Assembly: GCA_958296035.1 (NCBI GenBank)
Contig: OY282431.1
Span: forward strand, 496,001-560,000
Reading direction: 5' to 3'
Length of the DNA stretch: 64,000 bases
DNA from: Paracoccaceae bacterium
GTDB lineage: Bacteria; Pseudomonadota; Alphaproteobacteria; Rhodobacterales; Rhodobacteraceae
Shown here piece after piece: positions 29,550-38,221 of the stretch (position 1 is the first letter of the stretch; the number at the start of each line of letters is the position of its first letter). Under the pieces are notes generated by a model that saw only the letters and a list, made by a program, of their open reading frames with translations, made no database searches and was not told where the DNA came from. Both the position numbers and the translations under genes were made by a program.

Positions 29550-29559
29550 GGATAGCCTC
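29550..29559. repeat. Right target site duplication (10 bp)
   Basis: An exact copy of GGATAGCCTC from 27355-27364. Removing one copy with the IS restores the ATPase reading frame. Confidence 0.9.
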
Positions 29560-29835
29560 CCCTTCAAGCTCAATGGTCACTACTTCTTCGAAGCCGTGGA
29601 ATTCCTCCTGGACCTGAAGCGACACCACTATCAGAACTACCTCGCCCTATGCCCGAATCATGCAGCGATGTTCATGCACGCCAACCCCTTGAAGGAAGAA
29701 ATGAGGGACAGGTTTCGCGGCCTGGAGGGCAATGAACTGGCGTTGACTCTCGCCGACCAACCAGTGACCCTCTATCTCACCGGCAAACATATCCTGGACG
29801 TCAGGACCGTCATCGAAGTCGATGACAAAGAGTAA
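29560..29835 (+). pseudogene. Severed 3' end of the GHKL ATPase gene
   Basis: Encodes the missing 91 C-terminal residues, starting PFKLNGHYFFEAVEFLLDLK and ending TVIEVDDKE. LALCPNHAAMFMHAN supplies CPxH, which with the CxxC before the IS forms a plausible zinc-binding module resembling the HNH/zinc-ribbon layout (CxxC ... FFEAVEF ... CPNHAAMFMHA). The usual HNH catalytic His pair is not evident (EAVEF where HNH proteins have EVHHL), so nuclease activity is doubtful. The fragment has no ribosome binding site of its own and is unlikely to be translated separately. Confidence 0.8.
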
Positions 29836-30120
29836 CGCCATTTCCCGCCTGCTCCTGTCGGAGTGCCGAGGATGTCAATGGGGTAATAATCTGAAACTGC
29901 GACAACGTAATCTCAAATTGACCCTTACATTCTACACCTATAAGGCACTTTTCAACGTAACATAGGCTTCTTCGTGGGTGTTGATCCGTACAGCAGGCGG
30001 GATCACAACGCGCCTGTTGATCAGTGCCTTATCGGTATACGCACAACGCGCGTTACTATTTCAGCCTATGGCAACATCGCGGGGCGCAACTGCCAACCCC
30101 TTAGCTGAGAGCACGCCGTG
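29836..30120. other. Gap after the defence operon
   Basis: No gene is supported. The sequence around 29880-29945, read on the minus strand (GGGTCAATTTGAGATTACG), resembles ends of IS21-type elements, but this is too weak to call. Confidence 0.3.
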
Positions 30121-30426
30121 TCAATGCGACGCATTCCAGTGACGCAGCAGGCCGCCCGGAGCCCAACTCCAGCGCTCGGAATAATGGCTCTCGATCATTG
30201 AGGCAAAACGATGCCGATCGGCCGTCTCGACCTCCTTGAGGCACAACTGGCCGAGTTCAACCACCGTGTAGGACAACTCCTTGCCGAAATAGTTAGGGCA
30301 TCACTCTGCGCGCCGAGGCGAGGTCGGGCTGCCGGTGGTTGTCGAGCGGGAGTGCGCACCTTGCTCACAGGTTGACTTGAACCATTTCAAGGTATCAGCG
30401 GAAAACTGTCGAAGACCTATTTGCAT
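30121..30426 (-). pseudogene. N-terminal remnant of a DruA/DUF4338-type transposase-associated gene
   Basis: The minus strand reads MQIGLRQFSADTLKWFKSTC followed by EQGAHSRSTT, which resembles the start of DUF4338 proteins linked to IS4-like transposases. After a TGA near 30301 a second segment reads VELGQLCLKEVETADRHRF, then ASMIESHYSERWSWAPGGLL and RHW, like the beginning of the DruA domain proper, and stops at 30121-30123. The middle is scrambled and the downstream catalytic part is gone. Family recognition is from memory of the conserved N-terminus, so it is moderate. Confidence 0.5.
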
Positions 30427-30760
30427 AATCTCCGAACTTGGCACAGACACTTGGCTATGTTGAGTGTGAGACGTTGAACGGCCGCTATCGGCCCGGCAGT
30501 AATTTGTGGCCGACGGGGAATGCCCGTGTTGCGCCCGACTCTCCTGGTTTCCCTTGCGCCAGAAAGGAAGAGTTTTCAGCCCAAAAAGGGCGACAAAGAC
30601 GTCGAATTGCAGTTAGGCTGGCAACAAGGCAAACCAATCATGCCCGTACGGTATTGCGAACAGGGCCGGATCAAACTAGCGAACCAACTCGACAGCCCGA
30701 CAAGTTGCCCCTTTCGCGTACCAGAAGGGAATGGTGTCGAATTCAATGGCCTTTTCAGAA
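30427..30760. other. Gap with unassigned short frames
   Basis: A plus-strand frame of 98 codons (30520-30816) overlaps the 3' end of the following minus-strand gene and shows no family. I see nothing else. Confidence 0.35.
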
Positions 30761-32887
30761 TTAACCGACTCGGCGCAGATCTCGGTTTCTTGATACGCGT
30801 ACCCTGTCCACCGTGATTGCACCGTCGGCGACCAGAAGACCGATCCCGCCCGCGGCAAGACTGGTAATCGAGCTATCGTCGGCGACGAGATCTTTGTTGC
30901 CTGCGCTTGCTGAAATGCGTTTGCCGCACAGTTTCATCGAAAGGGGAACCAGTTCGTCGAGGTGCCAGTGGAAATCAGTTTGGGCAAGAACCACACGTTC
31001 ATCGTCGCGAACTCGAAGAATCTGGAATTTTCGATCGCGGCTCAGTGTTGCAGCATAGAACCGATGCAGCCCATCGACACGCGCTGCCAACCCGGCATAG
31101 CTGGCAAGATGGATCGTCATCCCGACATCTACTCTGTAGTCAGTCCACTGGCGCGTCCCCTGGATGATCAGGCCTTCGCCCTGGTCCTGAGCAATTCGTA
31201 ATCTTGCATTGTATCCCGTGAAGTTGTCAGCTGAACTCACCCAGGCGCGATGCCAGAAACTTCCCTTTTCATCCGGAGGGCGAAGTTCCAATTCAGGAAC
31301 ACCGCTCCAGCCCAGGCGGTCAAGCAGAATCTTGCCGCTTACGTCGGAATCGGTGGTTGTGACAGAGAGGCCGACCTCGGCAATCGGTTGGGATGCACAA
31401 TCCGGGAGAATCCAGGAAAGATCTCCGGACTGACCGGGTGCAAGCATCGCTACTGGTCCACTGATGTCGACCAGACGGTCGCTGTTCCCGTAGCGGCGAA
31501 TGAGTAGCTGGGCCGCGATTGCAACGGTATTCTCCTTGGGCGCGATGAGTGTGGCCGTTAATTCCTGACCTGGATAGATGAGGGGAGAGGCCGTCAACTC
31601 GTAGGTCCGCATGCGCAGGACGTTGCTGGTTGTGAAGGTCGGCGTGGTCACCACGACAGACCGACCACATCCTATGGATTCAAAGCCGATCGACAGGAGG
31701 TTCCTGCCTTCGTGGGGTACGCCCGCGACCCGGGCTCCGGTTGAAGGGTCGGTTCCGCTGGAGATACGGAATCCCTGGGTTGACCCAGGCAGAGAGAAAT
31801 GAAATTGCGCCCCGCCCTTGGGAGCAACGGGAGGTGGCGAATTATTCAACCTGTGGCCGAGACCGGTTATGTAGTCGGTCATTCGAACCGCATCGTTGAT
31901 TGCAAAGCCTCCATCAGCGGAGGAAATCAGCATGCGGTCTGCCAGTGGACCTCGCCAGTCCGGCCCTGAGTTCAGGCCATCAAGCCCGTGCATTAGGCCG
32001 AGAAGGCATCCGACGTTGCCGGCATTGCAATCCGTGTCCCAACCGGAGGTGTTCACGATCTTCTGAGCCCGGCTGAAATCATCAGATGCGTAAAGGATGG
32101 CCATGATCATCAGCGCGTGATTAGGGATCACATGACAGATTCCAGTATACCTGTCATAGCCATAAAGTGCCGCGATTTGCCGGCGGGTATCCCGCCAGTC
32201 CGGATAGGTCCGGTGCCAGGCTCGAACGTCCTCGATAAGGCGAGCAATTCCGCAGTCGGCGGGAATGACCGACAATCCCGTTTCAACCAGGGTATCAATG
32301 TCCGCAGTCACGAATGCCCTTGCTTCCATCGCTGCCCACAGCATCGCGGCGTGGACGGCCTCTCCGTCATGGCTGACTCGGGCTGCATCGCGGGCTAACC
32401 TTGCGGCGAGCTCCGGATTTCCCGGGACAACCATGGGCCAGGCGTCAATGAAGATCTGTGCACCGATTTGTTCAGCAAGTGTCTTGCCGTTGGTTGCAAT
32501 CGAACCACTATCGGGTGCGGTGATACCCCTCTTCAGATTGAGCCAGGCCGTGTGTTCGGTAAAAACTCCATTCCCTTCCCAACAGAGTATGGAACGCTTC
32601 TCGACAATGTAGTTCAGCCAGGTCTTGCCGATTGCCTCCGATGAAATGTCTGATGCCCGGGTGCAGTCCTCAAGCGCACGGACAAAGGTGAATGTTCCCG
32701 AAATATCGTCGTCTGTCACAACAAGCGGGTCGCCCAATCGATCGTGGACATAGTACTCGATTTCCCCGAGCTGGCACATGATTCGTTCGTAGGTCCAGCC
32801 CTCAAAGGGACGGCCCAGGTAAACGCCGATCAATTTGCCAAGAATTCCAGCGTATACACGCTCTTCATAATCTTGAGGAAGCGCCAT
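30761..32887 (-). CDS. ADP-ribosylglycohydrolase-family protein with long C-terminal domain
   Basis: A 708-residue protein. The first ~330 residues are an ADP-ribosylglycohydrolase (DraG-like) fold: YAGILGKLIGVYLGRPFEGW, the metal-binding VTDDDISGTFTFV, and the second metal site NTSGWDTDCNAGNVGCLLGL. The remaining ~350 residues are beta-rich and look like carbohydrate-binding or LamG-like sandwich modules (RQWTDYRVDVGMTIHLASYA, GLAARVDGLHRFYAATLSRD). No signal peptide is visible. Family members remove ADP-ribose from proteins or small molecules, and some are nucleoside or sugar hydrolases; the extended architecture suggests the latter is possible. ATG at 32887 is preferred because GGGA precedes it; a start four codons earlier is possible. 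Confidence 0.8.
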   Translation of the reverse strand: MALPQDYEERVYAGILGKLIGVYLGRPFEGWTYERIMCQLGEIEYYVHDRLGDPLVVTDDDISGTFTFVRALEDCTRASDISSEAIGKTWLNYIVEKRSILCWEGNGVFTEHTAWLNLKRGITAPDSGSIATNGKTLAEQIGAQIFIDAWPMVVPGNPELAARLARDAARVSHDGEAVHAAMLWAAMEARAFVTADIDTLVETGLSVIPADCGIARLIEDVRAWHRTYPDWRDTRRQIAALYGYDRYTGICHVIPNHALMIMAILYASDDFSRAQKIVNTSGWDTDCNAGNVGCLLGLMHGLDGLNSGPDWRGPLADRMLISSADGGFAINDAVRMTDYITGLGHRLNNSPPPVAPKGGAQFHFSLPGSTQGFRISSGTDPSTGARVAGVPHEGRNLLSIGFESIGCGRSVVVTTPTFTTSNVLRMRTYELTASPLIYPGQELTATLIAPKENTVAIAAQLLIRRYGNSDRLVDISGPVAMLAPGQSGDLSWILPDCASQPIAEVGLSVTTTDSDVSGKILLDRLGWSGVPELELRPPDEKGSFWHRAWVSSADNFTGYNARLRIAQDQGEGLIIQGTRQWTDYRVDVGMTIHLASYAGLAARVDGLHRFYAATLSRDRKFQILRVRDDERVVLAQTDFHWHLDELVPLSMKLCGKRISASAGNKDLVADDSSITSLAAGGIGLLVADGAITVDRVRVSRNRDLRRVG

Positions 32888-33415
32888 GGTCGTTCCCATT
32901 GAGAATTATCTGTCCCTGCGAATGGTATACTGATCCCCAAACCCGGCGAAACGTCGATTTGCAACAACTAGCTGCATAACCGCAAGAGGATCGGTCGGGA
33001 ATTGGGAAAGGGTCACGCAGTCGAAAGCGGATTGCGACACGGCCGGCTGCCTCCGGGAAGCAATGCACTAATGGGGTTTGCCGCCCCAGGCTAATCCCCG
33101 GCCAGTAGAGCAACATCAGGGAATCTGAACCGGCTGCAGGGACATCGAGAACTCCGTTGTTCAGTCCAGTCGCTGGCCGGCCAGGGTGAATGCCAGGGGA
33201 TACATTCAGCTTGCAGCCAAAGGTAACCAGGCGACGCGACGCAGCCCCGGCCTCACCCCGCAACCACATTCTGGCACATGGACTCCGCTGTCCCGATTCT
33301 GCCAGTGCAGCAAGGGCACGGATTTGCGATGCTGCAGCAATGGCCGTGTCGAATCCTGGTAGCCGCTGCCGGCCCGCCAGCAGGCGGGGAAGTAAGACTG
33401 CGTGCGACGGTCAGA
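32888..33415. other. Gap upstream of the ADP-ribosylglycohydrolase gene
   Basis: Just over 500 bp between sdaA and the next minus-strand gene. No family-like frame, RNA gene or clear promoter was recognised. Confidence 0.4.
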
Positions 33416-34786
33416 TCAACAGTTGGGAATGTTGACTGCCAGGCCGCCGAGCGACGTCTCCTTATAGCGCACATTCATGTCGAGCCCCGTTTGCCGCAGG
33501 CTTTCAATACACGCATCCAGTGAAACCACGTGATCGCCATCCCCTCTCAACGCAAGCGAGGCCGCTGCGACGGCCTTGATTGCGCCCATTCCGTTGCGTT
33601 CGATACAGGGAATCTGGACAAGACCGCGAACCGGATCACAGGTCATGCCGAGGTGGTGCTCGAGCGAAATTTCGGCGGCATTTTCAGCCTGCCCGGGGGT
33701 TCCTCCCAAAACAGCACACAATCCGGCAGCAGCCATTGCGGACGCCGAGCCGACCTCGGCCTGACAGCCGAGCTCTGCTCCCGAAATCGATGCGTTTGAC
33801 TTGATCAGCCCTCCGATTGCAGCAGCTGTCAGCAAGAAGTCCGCAACCAATTCACTCTCGGCACCGGGAATGTGCTCAAGATAGTATTTGAGCGTCGCAG
33901 GCACGACGCCGGCCGCACCATTGGTCGGAGCGGTGACGATCTGACCTCCCATTGCGTTCTCTTCGTTGACCGCCATCGCATAGACTGAAATCCAGTCGTT
34001 GTAAGCATGCGGATAGGCGAGATTGGCGCGTCGTTCCTGGGTCAAGCGTGCATGAATGGAACTGGCACGACGGCGCACGTTAAGACCACCGGGCAAAATA
34101 CCATCAGCTTCGATTCCTCGCCTGATGGATGCATCCATGCGGTCCCAGATATGATTCAGGCCCGCAGAAATCTGATGCTGCGTCCGATGCGCTCTCTCGT
34201 TGGCTAGCATCAGCTCGGCAATACTCAGGTCAAATTGCCGGGCCAGCTTGAGCATGGCCGTGGCACAATCGAATTCATAGGGCACATCAATACGCCGGTC
34301 GGCTTCCGGATTCGCCAATTCGGCTTCGGTCACGACGGTTCCACCGCCGATCGAATAGTATGTTTCTGCAAACAGGGACCCGCCTTCGGAATCCACAGCA
34401 GTTATGCGGAGGCCATTAACATGGCCCGGAAGCAGGTTTTCGAAGTCGAAGACGAGGTCGGTTTCAGGATTGAAGTTGAAAATCGGCAGCAATGGGACAT
34501 TGATCTGGCCGGTGGCGGCAATGTCCGCGAGAAGCTGTTGGGCCTCGATCTTGTCATAACTACCCGGAAGTACACCGGCGAGGCCCAGGGTGACCGCTCG
34601 GTCGGTGGCATGCCCTCGGCCGGTAAATGCAAGTGAGCCGTGCAGCGAAACCTTGACAGCAAAGGCATTGATCCTGTTAAGGCGCAGGCTGTCGAGAAAC
34701 CGTCCGCCGGCAACCATAGGGCCGATCGTGTGTGAACTGGACGGTCCGATGCCAATCTTGAAGATATCGAAAACGCTGACGAACAT
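33416..34786 (-). CDS. sdaA: L-serine ammonia-lyase, iron-sulfur type
   Basis: Deaminates L-serine to pyruvate using a [4Fe-4S] cluster. The single-chain form carries both the beta-domain start (SVFDIFKIGIGPSSSHTIGP) and the alpha catalytic domain. Cluster cysteines are in ELGCQAEVGSASAMAAAGLC and HLGMTCDPVRGLVQIPC. MGGQIVTAPTNGAAGVVPAT is the family signature. The start is the ATG at 34786 (MFVSVFDIF); the frame reaches a TTG five codons earlier. Length is 456 residues, normal for the family. It is divergent from rpiA with about 190 bp between them. Confidence 0.94.
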   Translation of the reverse strand: MFVSVFDIFKIGIGPSSSHTIGPMVAGGRFLDSLRLNRINAFAVKVSLHGSLAFTGRGHATDRAVTLGLAGVLPGSYDKIEAQQLLADIAATGQINVPLLPIFNFNPETDLVFDFENLLPGHVNGLRITAVDSEGGSLFAETYYSIGGGTVVTEAELANPEADRRIDVPYEFDCATAMLKLARQFDLSIAELMLANERAHRTQHQISAGLNHIWDRMDASIRRGIEADGILPGGLNVRRRASSIHARLTQERRANLAYPHAYNDWISVYAMAVNEENAMGGQIVTAPTNGAAGVVPATLKYYLEHIPGAESELVADFLLTAAAIGGLIKSNASISGAELGCQAEVGSASAMAAAGLCAVLGGTPGQAENAAEISLEHHLGMTCDPVRGLVQIPCIERNGMGAIKAVAAASLALRGDGDHVVSLDACIESLRQTGLDMNVRYKETSLGGLAVNIPNC

Positions 34787-34974
34787 GGCTAATTCTTTCA
34801 ATTTGCTTGGACTCTGCCAACATCCATAACGCAGTAGCAGATTCCCATAAGCAAGAATTAATCATTTGTGTTGAAAAAAGTGCTGTCGGTGTACCTCTTC
34901 GGTTCAATTTTCCCTGTGAATAGAGCATACATCCGGCAATATCGACAGGAACTTCCTGCTGGAGGCAAGCTACA

Positions 34975-35697
34975 GTGAATGTTGCCAAGATGGCTGCTGC
35001 CAGACACGCCCTGGCTCTGGTTGAGGACGGAATGAAACTTGGACTGGGTACGGGCTCGACGTCGGCCCTGTTTGTACGCCTTCTGGCTGATTATGTGAAC
35101 TCCAGAGAACTCGAAATCGTTGCCGTTGCGACTTCACAGCGTACGCAGCAACTGGCTGAACAATGCAGGATTGCAATCAGCGAACTCGATGAGATAGGCC
35201 TGCTCGATCTGACCATTGACGGTGCAGATGAGATTGACGGTCATCTGAACCTCATAAAGGGAGGCGGCGGCGCCCTGCTGCGCGAACGAATCGTTGCCCA
35301 CGCCTCGACCAGGATGGTGGCAATTGCCGACGACTCAAAACTGGTCAAGTGCCTCGGAAAATACGATCTGCCGGTGGAAATCGTGCGGTTTGGAGCCGCC
35401 ACGACTCTGGACAGAATTGGCGAGTATCTGGCAGATTCCGGCTACGGCCAAGTTGAAGGAGTGGTAAGAATGAACGGCGACCGACCATTCCTGAGTGACG
35501 AGGGAAACCTCATAACCGACTGGCCGCTCCTCTGTATCGATCAACCGGCTCAAACGCATTGCGGTCTCAAGGGACTGACCGGCGTGGTAGAGACCGGACT
35601 GTTCACGCACATCTGTGTCAGTGCAATTCTGGGACATGATGACGACACAACAACAGTTCTTGCGGCACCTGGCACGAGTAAGGATGGTGATGCATGA
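34975..35697 (+). CDS. rpiA: Ribose-5-phosphate isomerase A
   Basis: Interconverts ribose-5-phosphate and ribulose-5-phosphate in the pentose phosphate pathway. Family motifs are KLGLGTGSTSALFV (phosphate loop), DLTIDGADEIDGHLNLIKGG with the following GGALLRERIVAHAS (catalytic Asp and Glu), and VEIVRFGA. The start is a GTG with GGAGG at 34961-34965, 9 nt upstream; an ATG two bases later is out of frame. The 240 residues are slightly longer than average. Its stop overlaps the gor start (ATGA), so the two are co-translated. Confidence 0.94.
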   Translation: MNVAKMAAARHALALVEDGMKLGLGTGSTSALFVRLLADYVNSRELEIVAVATSQRTQQLAEQCRIAISELDEIGLLDLTIDGADEIDGHLNLIKGGGGALLRERIVAHASTRMVAIADDSKLVKCLGKYDLPVEIVRFGAATTLDRIGEYLADSGYGQVEGVVRMNGDRPFLSDEGNLITDWPLLCIDQPAQTHCGLKGLTGVVETGLFTHICVSAILGHDDDTTTVLAAPGTSKDGDA

Positions 35698-37082
35698 CCG
35701 CCCGAGGAATTGATTTGACCTCAAAAGTGTTTGACTTTGACCTGTTTGTCGTAGGTGGCGGATCGGGCGGCATTCGGGCCTCACGCCTCGCCTCGCAGCT
35801 GGGTTTCAAGGTTGGTCTGGCTGAAATGGATCGGCTGGGAGGGACCTGTGTAATCCGGGGTTGCGTGCCAAAAAAGCTCATGGTTCTTGCAGCCGACTAT
35901 TCCTCCACATTTGACGGTGCAAGGGGTTTTGGCTGGCAATGCGGCGCGGGTGCGTTCAACCTTCAGGCGTTCCAGCATGCCAAGGACACGCAGATCGACC
36001 GGTTGGAAGGGATATACCGCAGCAACCTGCTGCGCGCCGGTGTCAAACTCTTCGAGGAACAAGCCGAGTTTGAAGATGCACATACCATGCGGCTTGCAAC
36101 CGGAACGACACTGACGGCTCGTCATATCCTGATTGCCACGGGCGGTACTCCCTTCCTTCCAGACATTCCCGGCATCGAATTCGCCATGACATCGAACGAT
36201 GTGTTCAAGATGCAGGAGCTACCACGTCGACTCCTTATTTGTGGCGGTGGCTATATCGCCTGTGAATTCGCCGGCATATTCAATGGTCTGGGTAGTGAGG
36301 TAACATTGTGCTATCGGGGGCCACAGGTGTTGCGCGGATTTGACGATGACATACGGCGTCACCTTTCGCTTGCCATGGCGGAGCGGGGAGTCAATGTGCA
36401 GCTAAACTCGAATGTGCGTTCGATTTCCAGGCAGAGCGGAGAACTGTGCGTGGTGACCGAAACCGGTGATGTATCGACACACGATGAAGTGCTTTTTGCT
36501 ACTGGCCGTCGCCCCAACACCGATTCACTGAACCTCAAGAACGCAACTGGCGTCAAGCTGGACCGATCTGGTGCCGTGGCAGTTGACAGTTTTTCGCAGT
36601 CTTCTGTGCCGTCCATCTTTGCGGTCGGTGATGTGACAAACCGCGTCAATCTGACTCCGGTGGCCATTCGCGAGGCGGTGGCGTTTGTCGATACGGTGTT
36701 TGCCAACAAGCCGACCTGCATGGATCATTCAAATATCCCAACCGCGGTCTTCACACGCCCCGAGATTGGAACGGTTGGCTTGACGGAGGCACAAGCTGCC
36801 GACCGGAGTCCGGTCAAGGTCTTCATGACGAAATTCAAGCCGCTTTCAAATACACTGGCCGGGCGTGACGAACAGTATCTCATGAAGCTGGTGGTTGACC
36901 GCGATTCGGACAGGGTGCTGGGGATACACATTGTCGGGGACAGCGCTGCCGAAATGATTCAAATAGCCGGAGTGGCGATCAAACTGGGTGCTAGCAAGGA
37001 AGATTTCGACCGAACAGTTGCCGTTCATCCGACTGCCGCCGAGGAACTGGTGACACTGCAACAGCCGGTACGCACAACTTGA
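35694..37082 (+). CDS. gor: Glutathione-disulfide reductase
   Basis: An FAD-dependent NADPH oxidoreductase that keeps glutathione reduced. LFVVGGGSGGIRASRLA binds FAD, GGTCVIRGCVPKKLM carries the redox pair Cys52/Cys57, LLICGGGYIACEFAGIFNGL is the NADPH Rossmann motif, FAVGDVTNRVNLTPVA is the second FAD motif, and the C-terminal VHPTAAEE supplies the active-site His-Glu. At 462 residues it matches the GR branch better than dihydrolipoamide or mercuric reductases. It follows rpiA with a 4-bp overlap, an arrangement common in Alphaproteobacteria that links NADPH supply to redox defence. Confidence 0.92.
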   Translation: MTARGIDLTSKVFDFDLFVVGGGSGGIRASRLASQLGFKVGLAEMDRLGGTCVIRGCVPKKLMVLAADYSSTFDGARGFGWQCGAGAFNLQAFQHAKDTQIDRLEGIYRSNLLRAGVKLFEEQAEFEDAHTMRLATGTTLTARHILIATGGTPFLPDIPGIEFAMTSNDVFKMQELPRRLLICGGGYIACEFAGIFNGLGSEVTLCYRGPQVLRGFDDDIRRHLSLAMAERGVNVQLNSNVRSISRQSGELCVVTETGDVSTHDEVLFATGRRPNTDSLNLKNATGVKLDRSGAVAVDSFSQSSVPSIFAVGDVTNRVNLTPVAIREAVAFVDTVFANKPTCMDHSNIPTAVFTRPEIGTVGLTEAQAADRSPVKVFMTKFKPLSNTLAGRDEQYLMKLVVDRDSDRVLGIHIVGDSAAEMIQIAGVAIKLGASKEDFDRTVAVHPTAAEELVTLQQPVRTT

Positions 37083-37156
37083 AAACCAGGTTCATTTGTA
37101 CCACTTCTAGCGCAACCAAGGGAACAGGTGCAACCTAAGGACAACAGGGAAACGAT

Positions 37157-38221
37157 ATGGCTGACGACAAAAGAGGAGGCCCCTGGGGCAACGGAGGCAG
37201 CGGACAGGGTCCGAATATTCCTGACATGGATGACTTTGTGAATCGTGGTCGTGACAGCCTCAAGAACATGATTGGCAAGCGCCCGGCTCGCAAGCCGCGG
37301 CGCAAGAGCGGCGGTAGGCAACAGTCGCCGAAAATGTTGATCGCGCTTGCCGTACTGGCAGCAATTGGCGGCTGGTGCTGGCTTTCGTTCTACACGGTGA
37401 AGCCGGAAGAGCGTTCGGTTGAGCTATTTCTCGGGTCCTATTCGTCCACCGGCCAGCCTGGTCTGAATGTCGCTCCCTGGCCTGTAATTTCGAAGGAAGT
37501 CCTGGCCGTGACGAGGGAACAAACCGAGGATATCGGCGTTGGTTCGGGTTCGAGGGTTGACGAAGGACTGATGTTGACCGGCGACGAGAACATTATCGAC
37601 GTCGATTTCCAGGTTGTATGGAACATATCTGATCCAGCCAAGTTCCTGTTTAACCTGGCGGATCCGCGCGAGACTATCCGAGCTGTTTCTGAATCTGCCA
37701 TGCGCGAGATCATGGCTCGGTCGGAACTCGCACCAATTCTGAACCGTGACCGTGGAATCGTGGCCTCAAACCTTCAGGAACTGATCCAGACAAACCTCGA
37801 CAATTACAATTCAGGCATGAACGTTGTGCGGGTAAATTTCGACAAGGCCGACCCGCCACGCGAGGTCATTAACAGCTTCCGCGAGGTGCAGGCGGCAGAA
37901 CAGGAACGAGACCGTCTTGAAAAGCAGGCTGATGCCTATGCAAACCGGGTGCTTGCTGCCGCCCGTGGTGAAGCGGCACAGCTCGAGCAGGAGGCAGAAG
38001 GATACCGGGCGCAGGTCATCAACCAGGCTGAAGGTGAAGCCAGCCGCTTCCTTGCCGTGCTTGATGAATATGCAAAGGCACCGCACGTGACCAGCAAGCG
38101 CCTGTATCTGGAGACTATGGGGACGGTCCTCGGTTCCATGGACAAGATCATCATGGATGGCAATACGGACGTTCTCCCTTATCTGCCGCTCAATGAACTC
38201 CGAAAGGGAGGTAGCAACTGA
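37157..38221 (+). CDS. hflK: FtsH protease modulator HflK
   Basis: A 354-residue inner-membrane SPFH/band-7 protein that, with HflC, forms a cage around the FtsH protease. It has a glycine-rich, basic cytoplasmic N-terminus (GPWGNGGSGQGPNIPDMDDF), one transmembrane helix (about 59-77), the band-7 domain (SFYTVKPEERSVELFLGSY onward) and a coiled coil rich in Ala, Glu and Arg (residues ~240-295). The stop overlaps the hflC start by one base (TGATG), giving translational coupling. Confidence 0.95.
   Translation: MADDKRGGPWGNGGSGQGPNIPDMDDFVNRGRDSLKNMIGKRPARKPRRKSGGRQQSPKMLIALAVLAAIGGWCWLSFYTVKPEERSVELFLGSYSSTGQPGLNVAPWPVISKEVLAVTREQTEDIGVGSGSRVDEGLMLTGDENIIDVDFQVVWNISDPAKFLFNLADPRETIRAVSESAMREIMARSELAPILNRDRGIVASNLQELIQTNLDNYNSGMNVVRVNFDKADPPREVINSFREVQAAEQERDRLEKQADAYANRVLAAARGEAAQLEQEAEGYRAQVINQAEGEASRFLAVLDEYAKAPHVTSKRLYLETMGTVLGSMDKIIMDGNTDVLPYLPLNELRKGGSN

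Noticed and set aside
29880-29950. IS21-type terminal sequence
   Set aside because: Similarity is limited to a short word and no istA or istB remnant is attached.
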